Source: Bostrychus sinensis (taxonomy: Eukaryota > Chordata > Actinopteri > Gobiiformes > Eleotridae). From it: a stretch of 64,000 nucleotides of DNA. The stretch spans positions 21,913,500 to 21,977,499 of the forward strand of contig CM036250.1 of NCBI GenBank assembly GCA_020698575.1. Direction: 5' to 3'. A program made the position numbers and the translations under genes. A model generated the notes under the pieces. The model was not told the origin of the DNA. It saw only the letters and a program-made list of their open reading frames with translations, and did not search any database. Below, piece after piece: positions 45,588-57,480 of the stretch (positions within the stretch are counted from its first letter, which is position 1; every line of letters starts with the position of its first letter).

Positions 45588-47544
45588 CTAAAAGACACAA
45601 AGACACGACTGTTAGTTAAGAGACACGTTATTAACAGTGAATTATGTTTATTCCTGTAGTCTTATAACTGCTTTTTCATACCATTCAATATCACAGCTCT
45701 ATAGACTCAATTACATCAGTGTCTAGCTCCAAATCTTCAAATTTGCCTTTTAATTAAATATTCATTAAGATGAGACCTTGTTTAGAAAGCTGCCTGCTCT
45801 ATATACCCAACTTTTATGATAAATTCTTTGCAAGAACTTGGCAAAAAGACATTCGGAGATCTCTCAATAGTGCCTCAACCCACACACAGTCACAGAAATA
45901 GCACAAAAGAATATACAGTGATGCATACACCCACGAGTGTATGCATACATGGAATTTAAGCCAGGACTCACTGGCAGAGTACTGTTCAACTGGCTCAAAA
46001 TGTGAAAAATCAAACACTGAATAAGCAGTCATTTCATTAGTTATAAATGTATGTAGTGTGCACTAAATAAATAACTTAAAAATCTGTTGACTGGGATTTC
46101 TAGGAATGAAGAAAGTAGGAGTGTGTTTAGTTATGTAGTAACTCCATCTGTGCATGACCACATATGTGCATGTTGTTTAGGAAGTAAGGGGGTTGGTACG
46201 CTCATAATAAGGTTAATAGGTTACACTGATGTTGCTGTATACTGTAAAACAAATCCTTAAGTGGGAGGCTTTTTCCCCCCTAAAGAGGTCATGTATAATG
46301 AGGTGCACCATCGAAAGGGACCCAGCGGTGCAGGGCAAACCTTCCGGATGGGTGCCTGTTTGGGTCACGCTGCACCCTGAGGACATGGCACAGTGTGGAT
46401 ATGGGGGAAGAGTGGGACAAAGGGAAAGCCCTCTCTGTCTCAATCCTGGATAACGGGGATGTTTTTAAAGAGCAGAGGAGATTTATGAGTAAGTGTCTGC
46501 AATGATGGCTTCACTCTTACAGGACAGACGCCAAAGTGAGATTAAGGGCAATTTTAAGTAAGGGCGAGATTAATCTACATCTACTTTGAATTAAAATTGA
46601 ACCCACAGATTCAATCATATAAAGAAAGCCTTAATTTAAGCATACCTACCTCTTGTTGATCTTCAGTATTAAATCAATACAGTATGAGATACAGTGCACA
46701 GCATCTATAATGTATATTCCTTTCAAAGCAGTCTATACAGGACCTTTTTGTAATGCCATCTTTATGAATAATTCAAACTGATAAGGAGGAGCTTCTGCTG
46801 GGTTTGATGTTACTAAGCTGACAAATTTGATAAAAGTCAGAGGTCATCGACATATTATAAGTCAGTCAAGTGTTTTAAAGTGATAGTGGGTTAAAAAGAC
46901 AAGATATTTTAGGAAAAAGTATGGCTATCAGACAAAGAGAAATTTAAAGGCAGCTTAGACTAGACTAAAGATGCCTCAGCAAATGTGTGCATATGAGGAA
47001 CACAAGTCAATGTAAGTCGGCATTAAAGTATACACAGACCACAAGAAAAAGATGACACCCCGCAACCACATTGTAGTAAGAAAGCATTTATTTCTGTGAC
47101 TTGGCAGTGATTTTAACTTTTTGTTCACTTTGATCTACAGAAGTGACATATTATCAGATTTCAGCGTCTTTTTGGCTCAGAGAATGCAAAAAGATCTCGG
47201 TTTTGGTTAATGAATGTTTATGGATGTAGAAAAGTTTCCATTTTCCAGTTGAGAATCAGACACATTCAGTCAATGTCAGCCAGTGTGCAGCTATTTCAGA
47301 TTTAATGTCGTCAAGCTTGTCTTTGCCTCCTACAGCCATACATCAGTGCAAAATAATAAAGGAAGTGGACTTGACAAAAACTCAAAAACAGAAATGAGTA
47401 GGTTGAGAACAATTATACAAAGCAGCTTGAACAGACAAAAGTTCTAATCATAACGTCAACAGCCTTCTATCCTGTGAGCAAAAATCTTTTTTGCTAACTT
47501 TCTTTGGAAGCAGACAAATTAGCATAAAAGCTTATACTTCATCT

Positions 47545-47700
47545 GCAAGTCAATCCAAGCCAGTGAACTCTTTGTACCAGGCCCAAGCTTGGATAAATGG
47601 AAAGAGCTGGGTCAGGAATGCCAAGTCAATATGGAAAACACTACATGCTAAGAGGCAGACGATTTCCTGTAGCAGTCCCGAAAAACGGAAAAGTCACAAT
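47545..47700 (-). repeat. Dispersed repeat family A, copy 3
   Basis: Minus-oriented copy: CCAGTGAACTCTTTGTACCA, CCCAAGCTTGGATAAATGGA, GGGTCAGGAATGCCAAGTCA, and TGCTAAGAGGCAGACGATTT then CCTGTAGCAGTCCC. Confidence 0.6.
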
Positions 47701-48961
47701 GATCCATCTGGAGTCTTATGTGTAATTTTATTCCAGAGGCAAATGTTTACTGGGTAAGGAAAATGTCACAAATCTGTCTTTCGGTGTATGTACTAGTTTC
47801 GAGATGCCAAATGTTACGCCTGGCATTGAAAAATATGACTGCATGGCTACAATTCCATGAGTAAAATGAATATCAATGCTGATCCCATTTGGGCCGCAAT
47901 AAATGTCAATTATGTTGAGATGTGCTTGATTAAACTAATTTTTCACCTCTACCTCTACAATGATTTTCTCTTGGAGCAAAAACAGGTGAGCAGATGGTTT
48001 GCTACTCTGTTGTCACTAATGATTATACTCTGGGAAGGGTTAAAGTGCAACGAGAAAGTGTAATGAACATTTGATATAAAGATGATAAAGGTCACAGCAT
48101 CTATTTTTCGTTTGTTCTTAATGGGCTGGGGAAAAAAACACACACACAGAGAGCTTTCATTGTTGCATGGCTTTTGATAACAGGATTGTGTGCTTTGTTT
48201 AGTCTGTGGAGCTGATTGTAAATGTCTCTACAACATTATAAAAGTGTTTTAAAAAGTTGATAGTGTCTGGTCTCCTCTCCGCGACCTCTAAGATTGGCAT
48301 GTAAAAAAAAGAAAATGAGCAAAATACAGCAACCCACTTAGGAAAATTGAAGAAAAAGCTGCTCAAGAGACAAAAGCAGCTTTGCCTGTAGTTTTCTGGA
48401 GCAGTGCATTCTGGGACTTGAAGCCTGGCCAGCTCAATGGACTATTGGTTGATAATCTGCTCCATCTAAGCAAACGTCTGTTAAAAGTGCAAGAGGTCCA
48501 TTTGGAGCAGTGCATGGCTGAGTTGCTTTTACTGCATTGAGAGAGTAATGACAAGGTGACTTTGAGTCTCACTGAAGATAATGTAAAAGCAAACTGCCTA
48601 CCTTTCTCATGCCCAAGGATTGATTTTAAGAAGCAATTAACTAATTATCCAATCAATATCCCACTTAAACTAGAAGACATTTAGGCATTTAGACAAGTCA
48701 TCATAAACTAAAACACTAAACAACAGATCGATACATCATAAAAAGTTGCATGCCAACTAAATATATTGTATTGTCTAAACATATAGCAAAAGCAATAATA
48801 CAATAGCAAAGTAATAGTAACAATAGAACTTAGTTGGACAAACCAGTAGTTCATTTTCGCATTGTGTGCTCAGTATCACCAGCAACAGTAATACTTATTA
48901 ACAAAATAACTGAAGAAATTAGTAATACAGTAACTACTACTTTAGAGTATCATGTCAATTT

Positions 48962-49150
48962 ATTTCAGTAGTTCAATTCAAAGTAAAATTCATGTAGTGG
49001 ATGTATTGAGTACACACAAAGTGAAATATTCAAAGCTTTTATTTATTTTCATGGTGAGGATTATGATTTAGACTCAGAGTTAATGCAAACCAAAATTGTA
49101 TATTTCATAAAATTTGAATACTACATAAAATTACACAATAATCCTAAATA
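48962..49150. repeat. Dispersed AT-rich transposon fragment, copy 2
   Basis: Starts TTTCAGTAGTTCAATTCAAA, contains ACACACAAAGTGAAATATTC and AAGCTTTTATTTATTTTCAT, and ends ATTTCATAAAATTTGAATAC. It is related to 15218-15345 but longer. It resembles one end of a common teleost DNA transposon. Confidence 0.5.
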
Positions 49151-50324
49151 TTACATTTAAAATCAATAAATAAATCAACTAACTATATCACTCTGTGTTT
49201 ACTAAATCTATATAATAAACATTTTATTTTTTTTAATTAAACAATTTAACTTTCCCATAATATTCTAAGTGGTTAATCTGTGTTGTATATAAAACATTTT
49301 AAAATGAGCAAATCAAAACGTAGAAGCAAATCCTCTATGTGTCTTTGCAGGGTTAAATGCATTTTTTCCAAAGTGTCTGTCCACTGAAATTCTGAACTGG
49401 ACAGAAACTTTCCAGTCCTATTAAAATCCACAGTGTCACATGGACAGACCCAAAATGGCTAAATCAGATGGTTCCTCCTTGTGGAGATGCCTTTTCAGGG
49501 AAATGGCAAGTAGGGCACTGCCAGGCTGGCACTGAGCATTCACGAGGGGACACACACGTGAAAAGGCTTGAGAAGTCATTAAAATGTCTTAAAACTAAAT
49601 ATGCATGGCTTTAATGAAAATCAAGTCAGATGCAGATGGCCTTTTGGCTGAGATTATAGGGCACACAGATCTAAATCCATCCCAGACTAACCTGGATTGA
49701 CTTGCTTGGATTCACAAAGTTTTGCAAAGACCAAGATCCTCAGTAAGACAAGTGTAAGATACAAGTCAGACAGAGGTGAAGCGTGAAACATAGGATCGTT
49801 ATTCACTATCTTTTTTGGTTTTGTAGGTTTCAGTTAGACACTAAACAAGTTCAGACCAGTTTACCAAAAATTACATCAGTGAGGAAAAACCAGTATGAAT
49901 CAATATGATTCCAAGTGACCACACCCATCAATACTGTATCTTTACAACAGTCATATAACAATAATACCATGGCTGTCTGTTAAAGATTTATATATAAAAT
50001 TATTTTTAGCTACAATATAAAATAAAATAATACTCCAATTCTCCAGACTTACAAATTAGAAATGCATAAATAGCTCAAATATGATCAGTATTGGTTGGAT
50101 TGCACAGATGGTGAACAGAATGTGTTCCTGGACCAGTTCAACAGTGTATCACCAGGAAGTCCACACACAAACCCAAATCACTGTTTCTTTCCACACACAA
50201 ATTTACACACACCTTTTTGAAAGACCATACCTCATAGCCAAGAGTAAAAATACTGTCAAAAATAAAATGACATTTACAATAAGACACACTAGAATTAAAC
50301 TGTTAACTCCATATAACTTTGTCT

Positions 50325-50500
50325 TTCCTTTTGGCTTTTCACTTCTGGGGTCATCACTGCAAATTATCTCCTAGCATGCAGTAATTTGTAAACTGATTTG
50401 GCATAGGGCAAAACCCTCTCCATTTACACAGGCTTGGGACCTGCACAAGGAGTAGTGTACTGGCTTCTGATCACTTGCAGCTGGACTGTATGCTCCATTA
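50325..50500 (+). repeat. Dispersed repeat family A, copy 4
   Basis: CTTTTGGCTTTTCACTTCTG, GGGTCATCACTGCAAATTAT, ACTGATTTGGCATAGGGCAA, CATTTACACAGGCTTGGGAC. A short internal deletion removes the GGATGCCCTTCC block. Confidence 0.6.
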
Positions 50501-51334
50501 CTGTTTTCTATTAGTATTTTGGTAACTCAAACAATATGCCTATTGCAGCTCTCCTATAACTCACATTTACTCAACAAAACACCACCAAGTTTTATGTTTT
50601 AATTGTGGCTTTAATGGATGCTAGAGGCACTTGTCGAGTAATTAGCAACGACTTTCCACTTAAAGGCATTTTTAATTAGAGCACTTAACCTCCTCCCAGC
50701 TGAATTGTCTTGTTGAACACTTGTAAATCAACAACAGGACTAAATTGAGCACACACTGAACTGAAATTAATTTCCGTTTTGCATTATTTACGATAGCTCC
50801 TGTTTCCATGATGTTGGAGGAAAGGTGTTATAGCTGGACAGTACACACACATACATACACACACACATATAGTACACACAGCAGTATTTGAGCATTACAT
50901 GGGATTACAAAGCAGGCTGAAGTTAATGAGCTCATAATTACTGCTAATTCCATCTGCCACTAAGATCAGGGCAAACCAGAGGCCTCAGCTGGAGGTTGTG
51001 AGTTTGCGTGTGTGCGTTTTTGTGTGCAAGAGGAAGGTCACACCCCTAAATGGCCATCACAGAGGAAGCCGTGATATGGCTTTGTGACAGGTATAACTCT
51101 GACAGCAATGGCCCAGGGCTCTAGGGCACACACCACTGCTGTACACAGACACACAGCACATCAGAGTCGAAGCTAAATTGCCATTGCCCCCTGGAGTAAA
51201 GCTTGGATAAGTTGTCAAAAGTGTGTGTGTGCGGATGATGGTAGGAGATAGTGAAAACGGGGGCTACCCTAAGCCAAGTCTCTCATACTGGTTTTAACAA
51301 AGAAGTTCAGAAGTTCTTATTACAAACGTTTTCT

Positions 51335-51470
51335 TTTATTTCTTAGGATATTTAATTTTGCATAGGTTTTCTCGCTGGATGCCCTTCCTGAAGCAACCCT
51401 CTCCATTTACCTGGCTTTGGGACTGGCACAAAGACTACACCAGCTTGTGATTCCCTGTAACTTCATATAT
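51335..51470 (+). repeat. Dispersed repeat family A, copy 5
   Basis: Contains CGCTGGATGCCCTTCCTGAA, CCATTTACCTGGCTTTGGGA, CTGGCACAAAGACTACACCA and GCTTGTGATTCCCTGTAACT; its 5' third is missing. Confidence 0.6.
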
Positions 51471-52039
51471 TTGACAAATGCACATGGCTTTCTGGATGAC
51501 GAGTGAACAAGCTTATAAAAGACATTTGGCAACAACAGAAATAATAAAAAACTGTCTGAAATAGGAGCAGGTAGAGACACAAAGAAAGTAAGAGTTTCTT
51601 TGGCCAGAATTTTCCCTCATGAGTCTATCCCAAGATCTCCTGTCTCCTCTCGTCTTCCCCAGTGTGGACAGAAGTCTGCTCAGAGTTCAACTAGTCACAG
51701 ACAAGAGCTGCTTGGCTCTGAGCCTCATTTTTCTGCATAGAGAAATGAAACAGGACACATGAACTGACACGTAGCTGCAAACTTCATATAAGGAACTTGT
51801 ACTGGTGCAACGCGCTCAGCCCAGCAAGAAACTAATGATCAGAATGACACCAACACAGTCACCATGATCTTCTCATGCTACCCCAAAAAGGAAAAGCATC
51901 AGCAGGGTCTGGCAGGTATAAAACAATCTGTGACACAAACAAAAAGTCAATGTAACCCTTGAATCTTCTGCCTTGCTCACAATTCTAAGGGCTAAAGCTG
52001 CAAATCTGTATAGATAGACATTTCAGAACTGTGTTATAA

Positions 52040-52375
52040 TAAATCTTTTAATACAGCCACAAGGTGTCACAAACCAGTGTACTCTTTGTGCCAGTCCCAA
52101 GTCTGGATAAATGCAGATGGTTGCGTCAGGAAAATCATTTGGCATAATAACCTTAGCCAAATGTAAATCATTGCGCACTAATATAACAATAAAAATTAGT
52201 CTTATATAACGCTTTTCTAGACACTCATACAGGCAAGGTTGGTGAAGTGTTTTGCCAAAGGACACAATGACGGGGATTGAACCACCAACCTTTGTATTAG
52301 TGGATGAAGGTATCTACCAATTGAGCTACTACCCTCCCACTATGAGGCAAATGATTTGCTCAGAAGGGAAAGAAG
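52040..52375 (-). repeat. Dispersed repeat family A, copy 6, split by a SINE
   Basis: The minus-oriented copy begins with CCAGTGTACTCTTTGTGCCA and AAGTCTGGATAAATGCAGAT and runs to the family's TGCGCACTA block at about 52180. It resumes at 52343 with TGAGGCAAATGATTTGCTCA. The 157 bp between are a SINE insertion. Confidence 0.6.
52181..52337 (-). mobile_element. tRNA-derived SINE, young insertion
   Basis: On the minus strand the head reads GGTAGTAGCTCAATTGGTAG, containing an A box (TAGCTCAATTGG at 52328-52317). A B box (GGTTCAATCC, 52283-52274) follows, then TGTGTCCTTTGGCAAAACAC, TTCACCAACCTTGCCTG and a TCTAGAAAAGCGTTATATAA tail. A CACTA target duplication flanks it (52176-52180 and 52338-52342). 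The internal RNA polymerase III boxes and the target duplication support a retroposed tRNA-type SINE. Confidence 0.75.
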
Positions 52376-54224
52376 AAGATCATAACATATATGTAATATA
52401 TAATATAGCTGCATAATATAATGTATATTAACTGTAGCTGCATTAAGTGTTTTGTTAAACTGAGAGAAGATACCAACATTCCCAGAGAAAAACTAAAATG
52501 TCCAAGTGGCATAGTTGCTGGCCAGTGGTAACCCTTGACTGACCAGGCACCTCCAAAGCCTCCATCCCTCTCTTTTTACAAGAGGCAGGAAGCAGAAGAG
52601 GGACAGCACTCCAGAGACATGCTGGAATGGCCTTTTAAATCACTCTCATAAGTAGTTCAGTCTGGCCCACAGTGAGTTCTTCTCGGACCCAAATCAAGTA
52701 CTAAGAACCAGGGAGGAGCTCTCACAGGGGGAACCCCGGCACGCAGAGGCCCAGAACTAGGGTCTGGATCTTGGGGTAGAATTACCACTGGCCTCCCTCC
52801 AGAAATGTCAGCTGACTTTAACGGCTGTGTGAATTAACTGTGCACAAGGGGATGTTTTGGTTTGAAAAATCAGGACCAGCAAGAAAAACGAAGGAAAGGG
52901 AAAGTTGAAAGAAAGGGCGGTGCCACTTTTGAATAACGCACGCTCCGTCCAGGTTGTTGCTAACTTAAAACAGCTGTGTGAAGGACTGGGCTGTTTTGCT
53001 GACAGATGCTGCAGAATCAACAGACAGTAGTACAACAATGCCTAAAGCAATATAAACCAATTCTGCTCTGAGTTTAGGGATGAGGGAAGTAATATCCTGT
53101 CATATATGAAGAACAGTACAGACTTCAGGATGTGACAATATTATAATGATACTACATTTAAATCTGTGTAAATGTCACAGTCAGGCATTTGCTGTACTTC
53201 TGTCAGTCTCTATTAGCTCAGTAAAATGCAGAAGTTACTTTGAGCAGACATGAGTGCGCCTAGAAACTAGACACCATGGCATTAGTGCAACTGGAGCCGT
53301 CTATTAGAGAAAGTAGAGAGATTAAACAATGGCTCAGTCAGGACAGCTATACAAAACTCGCACAAATTCTCCCCAAAAAAATAACCCCAGCGTCCAATAA
53401 GCGTTAGGGAGACTTGTGAAACAGAGAAGTACTAAGAGGAGAGAGGAACATCTTTCTGGGTTAGAATTTAAATAAAATGTGATTGCCTTTGTTTACATAA
53501 CTGCACAGAGAGACAGGTCTGTGAGGCGCACCTCCAGCACCTGCCAAAGGTTGTCCAAACACCATGTGAACCAAAAGAGAATAAAAAGGCCCATTGACTG
53601 AGGCAGAGATACTTCTTTCTACTGGCTGAGATAAAGCAGACACCTATTAAAACACACACATTACTCCCACGCTGTGAAGGGGCAGACACAGTGTAAGTGA
53701 GTCCAGTGCTTCTCATAGACACATGTGGTCAGTGACAAACAGGCCTGGGGCGCTCCCTACAGCAGCACGCACCCGTCACCTGCTGTCACTCATAACACAC
53801 ATACTCTTCTCATGCCACTTCAAACTAGTAACAGTGGTTTTGGGAGGCATTCCTCAGCTCCAGGCGACTTAAAGCACACACTACACATTCCAGCTTGTGT
53901 ATTCTGGGGTCCCACTCCCTAATCTTCCAACATATGCACACAGTATAGGCATACCAAAGCAATAACACACAGATATAAAATGACACGTTCAGAGCCCCAA
54001 CTACATTCCAACAAAAACTGAAGGAGTTTTCTCATATCATACAAGCCTTTTCTACTGCTATGGACTGGCTTATCAGGGCTGTATTAAAACCAGGGGCTAT
54101 TACTGTCTATGCTGTACTGCGTTGATAAAGTTATTGAAAAGACAAGACTATTTTCCATTGTAAAAAAACTGTTCCAGTATTTTCTGTCTCACTATCAGGT
54201 GAAAATGAGAATCCATCCCTAAAA

Positions 54225-54395
54225 TGTCACAAGCCAGCGTACTTCTTGTGCTGATCCTAAGCCTGCAAAAATACAATAGATTTCATCAGGAAGGGAATGT
54301 GGTCCAAAACCTATGCCAAATTAATATGCAAATTACTGCACGCTAGGAAGCAGATGATTTCCTGTGGTGACCCCAGAAGGTAAGAACCATAAGGA
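54225..54395 (-). repeat. Dispersed repeat family A, copy 7
   Basis: Minus-oriented: CACAAGCCAGCGTACTTCTT, CATCAGGAAGGGAATGTGGT, CCAAATTAATATGCAAATTA, GCTAGGAAGCAGATGATTTC and CTGTGGTGACCCCAGAAGG. Nearly full length. Confidence 0.65.
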
Positions 54396-55865
54396 AAGGA
54401 GATATTAGGTAAAAATTAGCTTGACTCCATCAGGCCTGTTGAGGTGAACTTGTGAGCGTCAGTCCTATATAGACTTTGATCTAACAGAAACACTAACTAA
54501 GCCACAGGAGGCACCACCTCATGAAAATATGAGTCGGGTTTGTAAAAACAGTCCTGTGTGTGCCATAAAATGTAGATGTCTTAGAAGCACAGGTTCCAAG
54601 CAGCGGGTGTTCTGCATTCTGGTCTCCTAATGACCTTGTTGAGAGGGTAACTTGTAGTACACTTGTTCACTTCATTATAAAATATCAGTCAGTTGATGTG
54701 ACAACTCATACCACATGCTTCCTTTAACTTCCTAACTTCTTCATTGTGTTATAGGTAAAGACACTGTATCAGAAAGTGTTTAGTGTAAGCAGCCGGTGGC
54801 ACAATTCATGCGGGTAAGACAACATCTTTATCAGCCCACTGACCCTTCCAATATCTCCATCTTCTTAAGTCAGCAAAGTGTGTTTACAAAACATTTCTAT
54901 CTTAGAGCTTCTCTGCATAACATTCAGAGCTGGTTCTTGTGGCACATGAACAGATGAGGGCTGACAAACGCAGTCTCTATAATGTTTGCCTCACAGACAG
55001 GTGGGCACAGTCATTAGACATTAATATCAAATGCATAGATGATAAATTTAATTACCTCATTTTCAGAAAGAAAGCACATTTGGCTTGCCAAAAATCCTAA
55101 CTTCACTAACAAATGTTTAGTTTTAGGGGATTCTTTACCATTGGAAAGAGCATTTACCCCTGAACTACAAATGTTGTACATTTATACATCATTCTTTGTT
55201 GATAACCTTCTTTAAAATAACACTTTTGCACAGTACTGTATCTATCTCAATTCCACACAAAATGTGACTTACATCCTTTAGATTCTCACCCCTTGACAAT
55301 AAAATATACAAAAGTCTCTTCACCATGGTTTGGGTGTAACACTTAAGTGAGATCATAAGCTTGTTTTTGGGAAGTGGTTGTCATATGTGGGGGGTGGATG
55401 TTGATAGGGGCAGGTCATGTTGAGCAGACTATTTGTACAGTGTTCAGATGACAACAGGCATGCACACAAACATAAGCCTGACTTAATGTTGGAACGCTAT
55501 GACTAATACTTCTTCGTCTTTGGCCTGTCTGGAAACTGTTACCAAATAATGCATGTTTAATGTTCAAATACAATGCTGACACCCAATGCAGGGCTTAGAC
55601 ACACAAAAAGTGCACCACCCTGGCTTTACGTTTGTTTGTATGTGTTTGTTAAACTCAATCACTCTTTAGACCACGTTTAAGCACATATGTCTAACTCAGA
55701 CACTAAAGCAGCCACAGTTGGTCCTATGTGACTCTGAACATGTGTCTGTCTGCCTGACTGTCTCTGTCGCTACAGATGGACTGATTAAAGGGAGTGTTTA
55801 AAGACCCCCATATCAGGCTAATAGGTTTACATAAAAGGGTCAATGGATTCTAGGGATCAGTAAAC

Positions 55866-55894
<29 letters not shown>
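55866..55894. repeat. Poly(A) run, about 29 bases
   Basis: Uninterrupted A homopolymer in the large nav1 intron. It could be an old retroposon tail, but nothing upstream of it is recognised. Confidence 0.9.
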
Positions 55895-55897
<3 letters not shown>

Positions 55898-56034
55898 GTG
55901 CAAATGACTAATATTCCACTCTTACACATAGTCTAAAGCCTGAGAGCAGCAATTTCAATCTTGACCCCAGAAAAAAGTAATTTTACATGATTACTTAACT
56001 CCACTAGAGGGAGCAGAATAAGGTGACCATTCTG

Positions 56035-56190
56035 GTGCTTCTTTTTTTTCAGCTTTCCCCTTCCTATGCCTCTATAGCAAGCAGTGATTCACATATTGAT
56101 TTAACCAAGATTTTACACCAGATGCTCTTCCTGATGCCACCTTTTCCATTTATTCAGGCTACACTGGCCCGTGACTCCTGTGCCTTGATA
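56035..56190 (+). repeat. Dispersed repeat family A, copy 8
   Basis: Contains AGCAGTGATTCACATATTGA, TTTTACACCAGATGCTCTTC, CTGATGCCACCTTTTCCATT and TATTCAGGCTACACTGGCCC. It is followed 45 bp later by a 32-base T run. Confidence 0.55.
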
Positions 56191-56230
56191 GGTGTCTATT
56201 CATTGTGCTCAGAAATTGAGTTTGAATTTC

Positions 56231-56232
<2 letters not shown>

Positions 56233-56264
<32 letters not shown>
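56233..56264. repeat. Poly(T) run, about 32 bases
   Basis: Uninterrupted T homopolymer following repeat copy 8. Confidence 0.9.
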
Positions 56265-56267
<3 letters not shown>

Positions 56268-57039
56268 GGAAAGCAGCATTCTTTAATGTCCCTACACAAA
56301 TCATTTCATCCTCACACGATGTGGGTGTAAATATGCTGTATAAGAGGCTGGTAGTTTTTTGTCCAATCACAGCCAATAAACCGGCAGAAGGCGTCTTTCA
56401 GAATGTAGGTCACCCGTTTAGGAGAATGCGGTCCGGTCCCGCAGCGTATCAATGCGAACACACCCACCCACTCGCATACATCCACCCATGCATCCATCTA
56501 TCCCTCCACGGAGCGGAGACAAGCAACCAGTTGTCATTCAGCTTACAACAATGAGCAGCGCTCAGGCACTTTGGGCGCGCATGCATGCATATTCCAAAGC
56601 AGCATTAACAGGGACATCATTATTTGCCACAATCTATTTACACATTTAAAACGTCAACTGAGTCTTCCTTATCGTTTCCACATCTGATATACGCTAATTG
56701 ACAATAGAAGACAGTGCTGATTCAACATATAGCTTTGCGCATTGAGGGCTGTTCCTATAGACTGCACTATACCTCCAGCTATACGCCCAGTCAGAGGATC
56801 AGCACGTCCAGACAGAGATACACACTACACTGTATACAATGGGCAAATCCTGGCAATCGCTGACCACTCTAATACAGCGTGCACAATGCAGCTGTTGGAG
56901 TTTTATCAATGAGACACGCAGCTTTACGCACTGCAATTACGGCGCCATCTACAACCACTAAACTGCCACTGGTAGCGCTGCCATCCATGTGTTAATTGAC
57001 ACCCATGCATTACCCCCGTAGTGAATTATCAGTCACGTC

Positions 57040-57480
57040 CAGTCTCATCCTCTTACCTTGACAGAAAGGGCATTGTCCTCCCCGTGCGCTGCGGAACCGG
57101 GAGCTGCAGCATTTTCCCGTTCAACACGCGCCCGCTCATCCTCCAATAAGCGTCTGGGCTTTTTACGCAGCTTTGTTCCCGGTTGGCATATCCTGCTATT
57201 ACAGTACTTTCCAATACTACGTGAAAGGCAAAAAAACACGCTGATAACGCGGTGCCCGCTTGTAAAAGTCAGCGGCATTAACTGACTGACCCACACTCCC
57301 GCAGTGGCTGACACTCACACGCGGAAGGGAGGGAGGAAGGGAGGGAGGGAGGGGATGAACAAGCAAAGGAGGCAAGGATAGGAAGGCAACACCCCGAGTT
57401 CCTCCCCCTCCCCAAGCACCAGGCCCCCGTTTCTCTGATCGCGACCAGCTGTGTGTCTATACCCGAGAGTAAAGACTGTA
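57040..57480 (-). promoter_or_regulatory. nav1: CpG-rich internal promoter region (candidate)
   Basis: CpG density rises sharply around the candidate first exon, against the otherwise CpG-poor intron. No TATA box was seen, consistent with a CpG-type promoter. A GGGAGG-rich purine tract lies at about 57325-57355, just upstream of the start codon. Confidence 0.45.
57057..57278 (-). CDS. nav1: nav1 alternative first coding exon (candidate)
   Basis: On the minus strand, ATG at 57278-57276 opens 74 codons: MPLTFTSGHRVISVFFCLSR, then SIGKYCNSRICQPGTKLRKK, PRRLLEDERARVERENAAAP and GSAAHGEDNALSVK, ending at a strong donor (CAAG then GTAAGAGG). Composition is protein-like (Arg/Glu-rich helix) and the surrounding DNA is CpG-rich, as expected for a promoter-proximal exon. 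It is placed in nav1 because it is the next upstream exon-like unit on the same strand, and human NAV1 has isoforms from internal promoters. A caution: it ends in phase 0, whereas the next recognised nav1 exon (45587) needs phase 2, so an intermediate exon is missing or the exon belongs to another transcript. Confidence 0.6.

Larger units (their letters stand above)
45588..57056. other. Large nav1 intron separating the internal first exon from the gene body
   Basis: This 11.5-kb interval has no recognised exon. It contains five copies of dispersed repeat family A, one SINE, a copy of the 15218 repeat and two long homopolymer runs. It also holds several non-repetitive stretches (47700-48240, 50600-50790, 50915-51190) that look like candidate regulatory DNA. 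One or more small nav1 exons must exist here if the 57-kb first exon is used, because the splice phases do not otherwise join. Confidence 0.5.

Noticed and set aside
45972..46016. 45-nt exon-like unit on the minus strand (VFDFSHFEPVEQYSA) with acceptor TATTCAG and donor GTGAGT
   Set aside because: It is symmetric in phase 1, which fits neither the phase-0 upstream exon nor the phase-2 entry of the next nav1 exon; it cannot be placed without transcript evidence.
46650..46660. 11-nt microexon that would bridge the nav1 phase mismatch
   Set aside because: The phases fit (Ile-Asn-Lys-Ser then WDESSS), but the acceptor lacks a pyrimidine tract, and a 41-nt alternative near 55.1 kb fits equally, so either is likely to be chance.
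52274..52328. tRNA gene
   Set aside because: A and B boxes are present, but the sequence does not fold into a full tRNA and continues into a SINE body with a target duplication.
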